A stretch of 64,000 bases of DNA from contig JAQFVV010012400.1 in NCBI GenBank assembly GCA_028023455.1, positions 15,743,490 to 15,807,489 of the forward strand, read 5' to 3'. Shown one piece after another: positions 22,075-35,643 of this stretch. The position numbers were made by a program, and so were the translations under genes. Numbering within the stretch: the first letter of the stretch is position 1; every line of letters starts with the position of its first letter. The notes beneath the pieces were generated by a model. It worked only from the letters and a program-made list of their open reading frames with translations. It was not told where the DNA came from and did not search any database. This DNA comes from Epiperipatus broadwayi (lineage: Eukaryota > Onychophora > Udeonychophora > Euonychophora > Peripatidae).

Positions 22075-23280
22075 TAATGTGTCTTATTGTAAAAGTTTGA
22101 CAGGACTCAACAGTAACTACGCTAATTATCAGTTTGCATCTTGTGTTAAAGATGCATTGCTATTTTTTGCAAAATATTTTTTTATAGTTTTGTATTTGTC
22201 TTTACCAGAGGACAAGTGTGCAATATGTCTGAGTCTGATTGTCATCAACTTTTCTTCAATCATTACCAGTGCCTTTCTGCAAGCATTATACCATTTGCAA
22301 CTCTGTATTACATATGTTAACCTTAATCATGAATTGCTCCTGCTCAGCCAGTGTTATATTTTTCCTAATGGGTGCCTCTTCTTGCCTTGATAGATCTTTT
22401 TATGTGTTTTTTTTGCATACAGCTGCTAAATGCCCGTTAAATCCACAATTAAAACAGTTTTCTTTCCTCCATTTGCAATTCTTAGATAAATAGCCAGTTT
22501 TCCCACAGCAGAAACATTTCATTGCTAACATTGTCTCTCTATTTATATTTTCATTCTTCCGCTGCTGCCTTCGATCTGTTTTATAAACTGCCATTTTACT
22601 GGTCTCTTCTGACTTGTTTCTAAAGCTAGGGCTTAATCAATTATTGCTTCATACGCTATTCCTTTTTTAATAGCCACTTAGTATGATAAGTCACTTTCTG
22701 TTAATAACTTTTGTCACAATCTTTCGTCGGACATTCCCCACAATAACTGATCCAGCAAAACTTGTTCTAAAAATTCACCATAATCAGAGTTTTAGCCAAC
22801 TGTTTTAATACTATATCATAGTCTTTAATTTTTTCCTCCTTGGCCTGTTTTCTATTTCTAAGAGCTAATCTAGCTACATGTCTAGATGCCTCTGGCTAAA
22901 ATAATCCATTAGTTTTTTTTTACTATATCTTCAAAAATCACTCGATCAGTTATCGGTCCATCCCATAATTTATTTACAATTTCTATGACTTTACGGCTAA
23001 ACAGAAAAGTGCAGCCATTTTTTTTCATTTTCTTTTATACCATTCAACTTGAAAAAGTTTTCCAACTGTATAAGATATAAAGGCCATTTCTCGGTATTTT
23101 CAATACTAAATTCGGGAATATTACTTTGTCCTAATGACATTTTCCTTGTTTTTCCTAAATGTAACAGTTGACTGTTTCATCTGACTTATTTTTTCCTTAA
23201 AATTTTCTTTACAGCTTCACTAGGTTCGAAACAGATGACTGCGCCAATCTTATAATGTCTTCGCCCCTAAGTTTTGCAGA
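22075..23280 (-). mobile_element. Gypsy-type retrotransposon relic, gag with two zinc knuckles
   Basis: Reading leftwards from an ATG at 23140, the minus strand encodes a gag-like start containing IPEFSIENTEKWPLYLIQLE, typical of K02A2.6-like Gypsy elements. The region between has frameshifts. Near 22460-22540 come two zinc knuckles: CFCCGKTGYLSKNC and CFNCGFNGHLAAVC (CCHC, the nucleic-acid-binding motif of gag). A TTGGCGCAGT sequence on the minus strand near 23255 could be the primer-binding site, which would place the 5' LTR beyond it. No protease or reverse transcriptase follows, so the copy is truncated. It lies antisense in the host intron. Confidence 0.7.
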
Positions 23281-26200
23281 GAGATAGAAAGAACATACAA
23301 TCGATTATATACCTGCCAAATGTGAAAAGAATTTGTTATATACTGTATAATATACGCTACTCGGATAAACGGCGAACCAAACAATTATTTTACAGTTGTG
23401 ACAAACAGTTCTAAATGCTTGATTTACTTGAGTACAGCGGCCAACATGAATTATTATGAAAGTTTGGTGAAACAGTTCTAAATGCTTGATTTACGTATAC
23501 AACGTGCTGGCAAATTCCACAGGAACAAACAAAATAATGCACAGTATTTCCCCACTCACAAGTTTTTATAGTCTCTCTGTGCTTCCTTTGTTTTTGTCTT
23601 ATCAGCTACATATCTCATGTTTTCCAAACCCGTTTTTCGTTGTTCTATAATTTTAATCTCTGCAGTTTTGTTTGTAATTACAATTATTTTCATTACAATT
23701 ATTTAATTTAAAATAGTTATTTTTATTTTTAAAATAGAATAAATCTCTGCAGCTTTGTTTATGATTATAATTATTTCCATTATAATGATTTAACTTTAAA
23801 TAAGTTATTTTAATTTTTAAGTACAACCAAAGAAAACTTCTGGAGTAATTTTGTCTCTTGTAACTTTGCTATTTATTTTCTCAACCAAAAGAATATAACA
23901 CTTTCATAATTCACTGTGTGTATATGTGATTTGATTCATTTCCCAATTATACATAGGTCTTTAATCAAGCCTCTGTTAAAGTCTAGATATCAAAAGATTG
24001 CGTCTAGGGTTTTCAAAGTTATTTGCTGGATATGCTGCTGACATTATTGAACTCTTCATCACATTGTTTCCTTTAGCTTAAAGTCTGTAAGAAGTTCCTT
24101 TTAAAGTGATTTACTGAGATAGTTCAGATTTTTTTTGCAATTTATGAAATTGGTTGCAAAATTAAATGATTTGCATATCTGATATACTAACTGTAGAATT
24201 GTTGATATCTATACCATTATGTCAATTTTTTTCTGCGATTTTTCAGAATTTTTAATCACTGAATAAGTAGCCCTGAATACATATAATAAACCTTATACAT
24301 GTATACTGTGACAGTACAAAATATGGGGTATCTATGGGAAAATGGGAATCGTCATCATTCCAAATAGACTAAAGCCTTAATTAACATAATGAATATGAGC
24401 AAAAATCAGCATTGGGAATAAATATAAATAATTATAAATAATAAACATAACAATATAGTGTCATCAGCATTAATCATTAATATTCAGCAGTCATATCTTA
24501 TGACTGAATCTAAAAGAGGTACACTAAGAAAATCTGAAGCCAATGCAAAACTTAGGGCATATTATACAATTTTATCTGCACACATCTATATAATGCTAAA
24601 ATATCTATCATAATAAACATTATAATTACTGGATTGCAAATAGAAATACTACAAATAATTGCTAATTAATGAAGCGGCTCGGCAAGTACATTTAAGCAAC
24701 AAGAATTTATTTACAGAAGTTATACGAAGATAATCTTGTTTAATATATTCATATATGACGATTATATACACGTGCTATATAAATAACAATAAGGGCCCGA
24801 AGGCATAACAAATAATAATAAGATCAATACGACCTGTTTACAGTTCCTGAGTTTACTTTTGAATGTCCGGAGGTAAATTTCTTCGCAAGGATAAGTGAAG
24901 GAGGGAGTTGATTGGGGCACCTGAGGAAATGGTACATCTGCCTTTCAAGAGCTTCATTTAGCAAGTGTCTGGTCTCAGTTCTATTCTAGATCTGTTTTTT
25001 TCTCATTGTTTTTAGATTAGACTCCCTTGATTGGCCATCCACTGTCCACATGGTGGTCATCTCTTTAGTTACACTATTTGATTCTTGATCAGATAATGCA
25101 ATTACTTTAGAATTGTCTATTTTAAGCAATGGCTTTGTTTATATTATCTTAATCCTTTGCTTGCATTCCTCTAACTTTCTTGATAAGTTAGTTTATAGTT
25201 TTTCATTAATTAAACTATTTAATTAGTCTAATGCTTTTATAAAATATTGTGAATGCCATTGGCGTCCACGCACATACATTTAGTTTACCGTTATATCATT
25301 TATAACACTTAACACTTATTTTGTGTATATTTAAATATACACACACAATTAGAAATCCGTTTAGTTTTCAATTATAATTATTATTTGACTAATAATATAT
25401 ATTTTGTGTATACACAAATATACACACACATGTAGCAATAAAATATCAGTTCTATACAATTAATTTAGTTGTAGTAATTATTTCATTGTGACAATTTTTT
25501 TTTATCTTTTAACCTATTTGAAAGCAACAGCAGCACATCAAAATCTAAATCCTCCTTTCTATTTTAAAAAACTATTAAGATATTTAAATTGTCTTACATT
25601 TTTAGATTGATAATCATTTAAATTAAAAGTTGTTTAAGATTTAACTTTCACCATTTGTTGGTAAAGGACGTCAGTTTTGGGATAATTAATATCCACATTC
25701 AGTATGACAGTATAAAGAGATAATTTGTTTTATGTGTCTAATAAATATTTGTAACCAATCATATCTTTCAGATTTGCAATTTATTTTTTCAAATTTATTA
25801 CAAATCTTAACTTTATCATTATTCAGTGTAAAATCTTCCAGACTAATCTCTCATTGTATATGCATTTCATCATATAAAGCCTAATGTTGTGTTTATGTCA
25901 ATAGTACTACTGACATAATGTTCTAATCATTCAATATTAACATACAACTCTATAAATAAATGACAAGATATTTATTAAAGGTATTTACACTAACAAGATA
26001 TATACAAAGAGATGACTTAAGACATATATATCAGTTTAAATACAGCAGTTCATCTTCATTATTGTTGGTGAATTGAGAATGTTTAGTTGTTAATGGTTGA
26101 ACTCTGACACTTCCAATCTTTAGGTGGCTTGTGCTCTTTGCAGATAGGATAATGTCAATATCTAGCAGTTTGCTACTCCAGATTTGAACATGCCTCACTG

Positions 26201-27028
26201 CATTCTACCAAATAGTATATGAATTTATTATCGTTAAGTTTCTGATAGTTGTTTGAAGTTGATTGTCCTTCTCAAATGGATTTCCAAAATATATAGCCTG
26301 ATCTTTTCCTTACTGGAACAATCTGATTCACTGACCTAGCACTCTCATTGGCCATTTATTGGTCTGTTGTATTGTATGTTCAATCCAATTGTGATAAAAT
26401 TGTAGTTTGGACAAATCCATTATTTATGAGTAAGATTGAGATAAATTCACAACATCTAATTTGTTAAATGAATTTGAAACACCTTACATTGTTATAATTC
26501 TGTTTCACTGTTATTATAAAGTGGATACTTATTATCTCTACCTATTAGAAATATGAATACTGAAGAAAATATCATATATATATTTAAAGCATTCAATCGG
26601 CAAAATAAAATTGGTTGTAAGTAAAATATGTAAATGGAATGTCTCATTTCTGTTTGAATAGTCAGATTTTACAAGTCTCTAGTTAACTAGAATAATGGGG
26701 TTTCTGATAAAATGCATGAATAGTAGGAGAGATTGGTCTGGAAGATTCTGAGTGTTAATTGAAGATTTTTTTCAAACTTGGAGGGTTGCATCACAAATCT
26801 GGAAGATTTGATTGAATACATATATGTATAGATAATGTATGTAGTTTTTCTAATTTTAAAATTTGTATGAAAATCATTTATCAGAAATATAAATTGATAC
26901 TTCCTATTTATAATTTTTTTGTAGCAATTATGAATTTTATAGAAAGTCAGAAACTTGGGCTTCAGCTACTGACAAGAAACAATGATTATGAACATCAGTG
27001 GAATTCCTATTTCAGAGTTATCTCCAAA
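23281..27028. other. intron DNA, possible LTR remnants, no gene recognised
   Basis: 23,350-23,520 contains a diverged direct repeat of ACAGTTCTAAATGCTTGATTTAC, and 23,640-23,870 a diverged direct repeat around AATCTCTGCAGYTTTGTTT; both could belong to the LTR of the neighbouring Gypsy relic. 24,660-24,930 is GC-richer and LTR-like in look but unassigned. The rest is plain AT-rich DNA. Confidence 0.35.
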
Positions 27029-27030
27029 TA

Positions 27031-27665
27031 ATTAATAAGTTATTCTGGATTTTGCCTTTTTTTATTTATTAAAGATAACTATAATATATAGGGTATTTGA
27101 GCACAGACTTTCAGACAACCCATCACTCTCCACTCTATCTAACAACACTGATACACTTAAGCACATATATGCTGAAAAGATAAATAATCACCAATATACG
27201 TATTTCATGCTAAACCAGCATCAGTCTCCACTCTATCTAGCAACACTGATACACTCAAGCACATATATGCTGAAAAGATAAATAATCACCAATATACGTA
27301 TTTCATGCTAAACGCTGGTTAATTAATAAGTTATTCTGGATTTTGCCTTTTTTTATTTATTAAAGATAACTATAATATATAGGGTATTTGAGCACAGACT
27401 TTCAGACAACCCATCACTCTCCACTCTATCTAACAACACTGATACACTTAAGCACATATATGCTGAAAAGATAAATAATCACCAATATACGTATTTCATG
27501 CTAAACGCTGGTTTAGCATGAAATACGTATATTGGTGATTATTTATCTTTTCAGCATATATGTGCTTAAGTGTATCAGTGTTGTTAGATAGAGTGGAGAC
27601 TGATGGGTTGTCTGAAAGTCTGTGCTCATATATCCTATATATTACATATATAGACACAGGTATAT
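27031..27665. repeat. family B hammerhead-bearing repeat, duplicated and inverted
   Basis: A 291-bp segment beginning ATTAATAAGTTATTCTGG is tandemly repeated at 27031 and 27322. Its second copy meets an inverted copy at about 27506 to form a nearly perfect hairpin (about 27380-27505 against 27507-27640). The repeat body matches the family B elements at 35.5-37.7 kb. The hammerhead is damaged: minus-strand copy 1 lost bases between CTGATG and the stem II loop, and the hairpin apex lies within stem II, leaving half-sites such as TTTAGCATGAAATACGTAT. Confidence 0.7.
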
Positions 27666-30600
27666 AATAAGCCTGTGTTTCAAACTATTTTTAAAGATAT
27701 TGAATTACAAAATGATTAAAAGCCCAGAGCTATGGATTAATGAGATGAAATATACAAATAAAAAGAATAATTGAAAAAAATAATGAAATAAGACATTCAG
27801 ATAAAGTTAGACAAAATTGATTTCTGTAGGAGCACAAAATACTAGATTCAGGAATAAAAATGAAATTATTTTGTGGAAATGATTGATAAAGTTTGTAATT
27901 CATGCAGAAATTAATAAAAGTTGTAGATATGATAATCCAATAACAATAGTGTGTATATTTATATTCTAAAATAGATAAGACTTCAGAAATCAAAAATTGA
28001 TATAGAAAATTAAATTGGAGAAAATCAAAATGAGTGTTAATTATTGGAAGATAAGGTTATAAATGAAAAAAAGTATATATTGCTAGATTCCTGTAAAATC
28101 ATGCACATAGTAAAATATACCAAGAATGTATATAAAAAGGATTTTCATATTGCAAAAGCTAATAAAAATACATCTAATTTAAGATAGAAATTTAATTCAT
28201 AATTTTTTTCCATTATAGCATTTAAAATTTTTGCCTGACTTTGATTAGATTATATTTTTTCAAATTACGCTTTCATTTCATTCTTTGTAGTTTTTTCTTG
28301 TTTGGTTTTCTGTTTTAATTTTAGTTAAAATATTTTAAACTATCAACTATGAAGAGAACATTTTTAATAATGATTAAAAAAGAACTTAAAATCAACAAAC
28401 GTTACATGACTCCCCAACTTATACAGTATTTTTATATAACAAATCTATTTCTTCTACTTCAGTTTTGTTAGCTACTGTAGAAATCATCTAGTATAGAAAC
28501 TAAACTGGGGATATGAATAGGACAGAATCTAGTGTCTGTTGATTATTTAAGTTTGCACTAAGTGGCAAAACTTGTTGGAATGAATTTTTTTTGATTACAA
28601 ACTTTGAGATAAACAATATTTTTAATAGTGATGAGAGAACTGTTGTTGATGTTTTCAATTCTTTGTCTTGATATTTTTTGTTTGAGTTTACAAATTTACA
28701 CTGCTTTTAGTAATATTAATTTTTTTAACCACAGATTATAATGTTTAAAATACTGATAAATTTATTTTTGAAGCTTCTTTTTGACAATACAGCACACAGA
28801 TTTACACTAGAGCAATAAAAAAAAAAGAAGTTATTGCATTCAAGAATTCATAAAAAGATTGAGTTCCAGAACTGGAGTTGATCTGGGTATCTTACTCTCC
28901 AAAGTCTGAAACTTTACTATCTGTGCTGAATAGCATAGAGCACCAGAGCAATTATGATATATTTTATTTCTTATGGTAAATTTTTTTTTAGTTATAATTA
29001 GTGTACTTTTTCTCTCCTTCAAATCTTGACAAATATCTTGAGCAGAGATCTTCAGGACAAACTGATCAAAAGTATGTGTTTATTTTATTGCATTTATAAC
29101 ATTAAATATTGCTAATTTTAAAAGTGTTTAAAATAGAATAAAACCGTAGTATGTGTACATATTTTTATCAAAGACGTTTGTTCCAATGGAATTTATCTGT
29201 ACTGGACTATTCCTATTTGAAAAACCGCTTCAAGTTAGTACTGCTTTAGTTCATTATGATATGTATATTTAGGAAATAAAGAGAGCTGAGTTTTTTACAC
29301 ATCATTGTAAATGAAAAGGTTGTTAAAACTAGTCACATGTTTACAGATATCAGAATCTTGATCCTATTGCACCAAAACTTTTAAATTGTCAGCTTATTTT
29401 TATGAAATTTTTATTTGAAGTTTTCATTAACAAATAACTTCTATTAGAACAGTCAAGCGACAATAGAGAAGGAAAGAGAGATAAGTGAACTTTTTTTGAA
29501 AATATCTAAAATTTTTATTATTAATTTCAGCAAAGAGATTTCAAATGAGAGCAAATGAATAATTAAAATAAAGAATATCAATCTCTGAATATTTCTGACT
29601 TACTTAGTGTAGATCATTTAGCCTTTTTTAAATTTGATTTGTATATATTGGAAATTTTTTATTTAAAGATGCTCTAACAAGATTCTGAATATACAACAAA
29701 TCAATTGCTATGTTTTTCAGCTTGCTTGAAGTAACATTAATTTACTTTTTTTGTAAAAGCACATTTTCTATGTATTGAGATTGTGAAGGAAATGGATTGT
29801 CATAGACTTCGTAAAAATATATTTTATGATGAATGTGGTTTTCGTGGCATAATAGTCCCTGTTTTATTCAAAGAGAGTATTAATTATTTTTATTGGAGAT
29901 CATGACTGATGATAGTATATTATCGAGAGGTATAATTAGGAAAGATGTTAGAAGATTTTTAGAAAGAAAAGTTTGCTATTGCAAAGTTTTAAAGTCACTA
30001 ATTGCAAGAATTTGAAAAGAAAATATGATGTATTTTTAGTTCATGGCTTGCTTATGTAATCATTGCCAAAGATTTAAAATTTCATTTATTTTTTTGGATT
30101 TCTAAAATTAGATTAATTATGTAGGAAGTCATTGACTTTCATATATTCTACTTTTGTACAATTTTCTATTTCATATGAAGGCAATAGAAAAAGACCCAGC
30201 ATATTACAGAACTTTTTATCAAGCAAAGAAAAAGAAGAGTACAATTCAACTAACTTTTGATAAATTTATAAAGAAAATACCAGATACTAATTAATAAAAT
30301 ATTATTTATGTATATGCTAATATACCTCATTAAAAAAAATAAATTTAAAAAACACTTTTTTTTTTTTTTTTTTTACATTGCTCTACCTTTGTACATTTCA
30401 ACTTACATACACATTTCAGGAACCAATTAAGTACGAAAGTTGAGGACCACCTGTATTTGTTTACGAGTGGCTGTTATTCATAATGATGGGCAGAAAGAGG
30501 TTATTTGGATCCAGTCATAATATTGCTTTTCGGGCTCACATTTAGATATCTATCAAATTGTTTTCAGGTTTGAGGAATAGCACTTACTGAAAGTGCATTA

Positions 30601-32070
30601 TTATTTAAAATAGAATGTTTATATTCATCACTTATATATTTAAATTCTTAAAATTTTGTTGGTAAGGTTTAATTAAGCATGGTAATTATGTATTTATTAA
30701 GGAATTTATTGGGTAGTCAGTTGCCACTGAAGATGAACAGCAAGTGGCATAGAGAGCAAAATTGTTCCTTTTCGTTAGACATATTTTCTTTAATTAGATT
30801 ATTTTCAACTATAATTTGGAGTGCCAGAGCCATTTTTGAAATGTAAACTATAGCAATTTTGGTATCATTTGTTTTCATATATCAATTTTTTCTATCAGAA
30901 GTCAACTCAGGAACTATTTGCTGTCCAACCTGTAATATAACATTATTATATACATCTTACTTTCTCTTGAATAGCATGCTGCAGTCATTTTCCATTTAAA
31001 ATTTTAATTATTTATTCTATTTCTTTCTATTGTAAATATTTAATGAAAATCTGGGAAAATTTTCAGTTAAATATGAAAAAACATACAACTGAAACAAATG
31101 ACAAAGATTAATAAAAAAATTATTCAATTTTATTTAATGCAGACTACTATTCCATGTAGCCTTGTTTTCCAGATTTGACAGTTTCCAATTTTTTTTCATT
31201 AGAATTATATTAAAGAAAGAGTTTACATAAATAAATCTCAAACACTTTACGAGCTGAAGCGTAATATTTAACAAGAAATCACAGCTAGAAACAGTAAAAA
31301 GCACTGCCAAGAAAATATTTGATTCCATGGAGTTGAAAATGTTAAACCATTTGCAGACTGTTTATTCTATAGATAATTCAAAGTAACAATTTTCGAAGAT
31401 CTAAAATAAATATTCTTAAAGATACTGATTTTTTTTGTTTGTTTTTTCACTCTTTTATTTAAAAAATCTTTAAATTTTAAAATGAAATACATTTTCATAA
31501 AACAACTATCTAGAAATAATTCAAACTTCAGATTCCAAATATATCTTCTAAATTTGTCAAGTTATTTTTTCTTTGCTTTATCCCAAAGATTTGACAATCA
31601 ATACTCGACATTTTTGATCTGCAGACATTCTGATTCATTGTATTGTCATGCCTTCACAAAATTGTTAGGATTCTCTTATATATCCTTGTAGTCTTTTTAT
31701 TGATTCTTTGCTCTTTTTTTTAGTATAAAATTTGAGTCACTTTTTTATATGAGTGTCTTTCATTTCATGTATTTTTCTAAACACTTTAATTATTTTAGCT
31801 TTATTTGTTTTGCCCATGAATTGTTTTAATATTCTCAAATTGGTCACTGATTTTTACTTTATATTTTTTATTAGATGGCCCTTATTTAGCTTCATGATAT
31901 ATTTCAATTTCCTTGACAATTTTTTTGTTTACTCTTGTTATTTCTAATCTATTTTTGTCTATCCTTTGATTCTATTCTTAATAATGTCAACTAAATCATT
32001 TGAAATTACAGAAATGAGTTACTCAATATTTTGAATTGAAAAAAAAAAACAGGTTTTTTTTAGTGATAGA
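27666..32070. other. intron DNA, no gene recognised; one tRNA-like SINE candidate
   Basis: Mostly AT-rich. The minus strand of 28,855-28,950 is GC-richer and has a GATCAACTCC stretch like a tRNA B box, so it could be an old tRNA-derived SINE. Around 28,470-28,515 the plus strand has a faint match to the hammerhead element at 6159 (TAGAAACTAAACTGGGGATAT against CTAGAAACTACTCTGGGGAT), too decayed to call. No coding sequence was found. Confidence 0.35.
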
Positions 32071-32074
32071 GGTT

Positions 32075-32190
32075 ATAAATATAGGGGATTTGAACTCAGA
32101 CTTTCAAGCCTCTTCACTATCCACATTATCTCATACTACTGATACACATGACCACACACATGCAGAAAAGATAAATAATCATGTTAAAGA
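32075..32190 (-). repeat. family B / tRNA-like SINE fragment
   Basis: The minus strand carries CTTGAAAGTCTGAGTTCAAA followed by TCCCC, which resembles the B box of a tRNA-derived SINE, and a stretch TTATTTATCTTTTCTGCATG shared with family B at 36.7 and 37.6 kb. The hammerhead part is missing here. Confidence 0.5.
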
Positions 32191-32907
32191 CCTCATAAAC
32201 TGTTTTTTTTTTTTTTTAAATTAACTCTTTCACTTTAAATGACTTCTTTTGTGATACTAAATCATTTCCCAAGAAATCATTCTTTTGTTACATAAGACAA
32301 TGACATCTGCAAAGATGTATACGGAGATTCCTGATTAATATTCATAATCAGAGAAAGATAAGGTGTCAAAGTTGATTCTTGTATAAGACAGCCTAATCTC
32401 AAATTTATTTGTATTTTAGTTAAGTAAATATCCAAATAACAATTATATCTTTGGAAAATATACTTTTCCTAGTCTTTGATTAACATGGTAATATATGAAA
32501 CTAATTATCTCTAGCTCAGAATTACATTCATTATTAAGGAATGCTAATAGAAGTTAATCTGAGGATCAGTCTATTTCTATCAGCTTGTATTCATGAATAT
32601 GACACAGATAGCCCTATGAATAAAGTGATGATAAGGGGATGGTTGCTGGTAAATGCAAAATTATAATGTTATGGTTAATTAATTTTTATTAATAAAAAAA
32701 AAATACTTGAAAGGTTGTTTGTTTGAGAGATTATGTAATATTAAAGCACCAGAAATGACACAGAAATCCAGTAAATAAAATTTTTAGTCTGTCATTTTGC
32801 CATTGTGCTAAACTGCACAGGGCTACTTTATGTGTGGAAAGTAGATATAATTTTATGTTGTTAAAAATATATTAATTTTAATTTGTTATTTATTATATAT
32901 TTTTCAG

Positions 32908-33062
32908 AATTGTTTCTAATTTATCTCCTGACTCGCCAATGTTTTGGAATTTAGTTGCCAGCAAGGTAGAAACTCATTCAGCAATTGAATGTCAGGAATA
33001 TTATCAGAAATTAAGGTCTCGATCATCTTCAAAAAAATCAGCACAAAAAACAGTCACACAAG
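32908..33062 (+). CDS. KNL2: KNL2/MIS18BP1 homologue, second SANT-domain exon
   Basis: The acceptor TATTTTTCAG and donor GGTTTTT bound a 155-bp exon. It completes the split Lys codon from 21263 and continues IVSNLSPDSPMFWNLVASKV then ETHSAIECQEYYQKLRSR. These are helices 2 and 3 of the SANT domain, with the conserved Trp in FW and the SA-x-ECQ-x-Y signature that M18BP1 proteins share. A basic Ser/Lys tail follows. The exon ends in phase 1 and joins in frame to 60200, 27 kb away. The donor (GTTTTT) is weak. The phase agreement at both ends argues against chance. Confidence 0.85.
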
Positions 33063-33689
33063 GTTTTTTTTTTTTTTAAATAATTTTTTTTTTGTCATTA
33101 TTATAATTACATTATTGACTTTTTTGTGTGTGTGTTAACATTTTTATATTGATTCTGCTTAATGCTTATGTTGAATCTGAAATGTATTGCAAAATCAAGA
33201 AGGGTTTTAGAAAGTTTTAGTTTAGAAATACATAGAATGTTATTACTTTGAACCGGAGTTTGATTTTGTATAAGTTGGCTAGTACAAAAAATTCATTTTT
33301 AAATTATTTTTTTTAACAAAAAATATGAATTTATAGCTAGGAAAATTATTTACAGAACTAATAGTTAATCTGATTTGTATTTTTTTATTTTGTGCTTTTT
33401 ATATTATTGAATAATTTGTCAAAAATCAAGGTAACTTTTTTTTAAACAAATTTTTATTTTTTCATTTTTTTAATACCAATCACAGTTTTTTTTTTTTGTC
33501 ACTTATGTATATTTTCTGATGATAGTATTCATATAAGAAGTGTAGGTTAAATATTATAAAATTTAATATTGCTGATAGACTGATCGACTGATCATATATT
33601 CAAAATGCTTGGAAATTAATTATCAAAATTGTCTTTAGTAGCATTTGATTGACTATATAAAACTTTTTTTTAAAAAATTATTCAACCTA
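33063..33689. other. start of the 27-kb KNL2 intron, T-rich, no gene
   Basis: Poly-T-rich intron sequence after the donor. Nothing else identified. Confidence 0.5.
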
Positions 33690-34060
33690 AATCCAAAAAA
33701 TATACCATCAAAATCAGTAACACTAACTAAGAACAATTGATACCAATCAACTCTTAAGCTATCAACAAACTCAACCTGTAGTCAAGGCTATCTTCTTTAA
33801 TAATAAAGGTTGTACCACCTTTATGGTCTCATATACTTATATAGACATTAAAGATTGCAACTTGATCGAAGAGTGTGAGATTTTTAAGCAAACCTCATCA
33901 ATCAGACAAATTTAACCTATTCTGAAAGCAGACTAATAAATAGTCAATTATAACTTCAAGATTCTGAATGCAGACTTATAAATAGTCATTTATAACTTCC
34001 AAATTCCATATAAAGTATATATTTACTAAGACAATAAAGCCAATTATCCAATGCTTTAAT
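33690..34060 (+). repeat. dispersed repeat, family C (reference copy)
   Basis: This about 370-bp unit begins near CAATCAACTCTTAAGCTATC and ends near AATTATCCAATGCTTTAAT. Matching copies, in mixed orientation, lie at 38205-39031. It contains an internal direct repeat around CTAATAAATAGTCAATTATAACTTC. I see no coding sequence and no hammerhead core. Confidence 0.7.
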
Positions 34061-34473
34061 AGTTTGAATATATTGAACTGTATTAAAATATGTATGGTTC
34101 ATGAGTATATTGGCATGTGGTAATATTTAAAAGCTAAAAAAAGTAAAATTTAAAGATCTTTTAAAAGATGCAATTTAATTTTCTTTTTTAAAAAGTATAA
34201 TTTATTTTTTAGACAACATACTATGAAGGTTGTCTTTGTTTCGTATTTATTTATTTAATTTCATTAAAGTTAAAATTGGAGGGAATAAAAAAAGACATGC
34301 AGATTACTAATTCAGATAAACAAAAAGAAATAAATTCAAAATGTAAAAGAAGGTCTACGCTAATTAAAGATAGCGTAAATATTTTGTAAAAAAGAGACTT
34401 TGTAGCTGAAAACTGGTGAAGAATGCACAGGATTAACTTGTATTCTAATAACAAAAACAAAAGATAATAACGT

Positions 34474-34789
34474 ATGTGCAGAAATCTAAAAATTGATTGC
34501 GAGTGTAAAAAGAATAACTTCGATCAGTGTCTTGTCTTAGCAATTTCCATAGGTCCGGGATATAGAATGTATCTCAGACTACTCTATGCTGAACTGAGTT
34601 GTCATGCGGGAAGTGGAACCGGAACTTTTTTCGACTTCTTTTGTCACGAAGAGATTATTCCAAAAATGCCTTCGAGATCAGCCTTAAAGCAGATCAGGAA
34701 TGAAATAAAGCAACAACCACGAGATCATTCTATCCCAAGAAAAGCCATGTATGATATAATCAATGATCTACGTAACTTGCTAAGCTTAC
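34474..34789 (+). CDS. unidentified GC-richer ORF, possible exon
   Basis: A frame opens at 34474 and reads 117 codons. It contains LAISIGPGYRMYLRLLYAEL and MPSRSALKQIRNEIKQQ, followed by IPRKAMYDIINDLRNLLSLP and then a GTAAGA donor-like site at 34790. Composition is clearly less AT-rich than its surroundings and the residue mix is protein-like. I recognise no family. It lies within the KNL2 intron on the same strand and could be an alternative exon, a nested gene or the start of a transposon ORF. Confidence 0.35.
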
Positions 34790-34827
34790 CAGTAAGATTA
34801 TTCATACACTTATTGTTTACAAACTAA

Positions 34828-35459
34828 TGTTAAACTATAAGCTTATAATATTGATAGAGACATTAACTTTTATTATTCAAGGAACTTTCTAGAAGAAACT
34901 TAAAAGATTTATGACAGGAACATTTTAATTATATGATCAACGTTATTATCTGGATTAGCGTGTATGTGCTTTCCAATTTTATTTACTTTATCTTTTAAAT
35001 ATTTTAATTTGTTATAATAAAATGTTTACCTTTAATATCAATTTGTCATTGTGCATTATTAATGTTAGTTTATTAGATTTATTGTTAGTTAATTGCATGA
35101 AAAATGTATGAATTATCTTTGCCAATGCACTTGCAAAAAGAAAATTCCTAAAAAAACTCTAATTAAGTGACTACAAAACGTAATTCCCGATTTTTTAATT
35201 ATTTGCTTCGTGAGTTACAATGTGCTTCACATAGAATCAGTGAGTCGTTACTGGCGCTCTCTAAATAAATTAAAAACATTCCGCCGGCAATTCAAATTGT
35301 AATCATTATTAGGCCAGCTAATCAAGAAATATAGCTATGTTCTTGAGATATTCGGACTCGTAAATGATCAGAATATATTTTCTTTTTTATAGCTTGATTA
35401 ACTTGCACTTTCTAGTGTGTAAAAATAGGTCTAAATTCAACTGCAAACATTAAATTAAA
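34828..35459. other. intron DNA, no gene recognised
   Basis: Follows the unidentified ORF. The portion 35,160-35,350 is somewhat GC-richer with short mixed-composition stretches, possibly the same foreign segment as the ORF, but nothing can be named. Confidence 0.4.
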
Positions 35460-35643
35460 CCGTGAATGGTACAAATATACAAAACAAACCACATGCAAAC
35501 TTTTTTATAAATCTTGATTTATTATATGAACTATTTAATATATAGGGTATATGAGCATAGACTTTCACATGACCCACCACTCTCCACACCATCTCATAAC
35601 ACTGATACACTTGAACACATATATGTTGAAAAGATAAATAATC

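Noticed and set aside
22079-22390. 103-codon plus-strand ORF with hydrophobic stretches
   Set aside because: It lies opposite the Gypsy gag relic and matches the antisense of decayed retrotransposon sequence.
28840-29022. 60-codon minus-strand ORF
   Set aside because: Overlaps a possible tRNA-derived SINE; no protein features.
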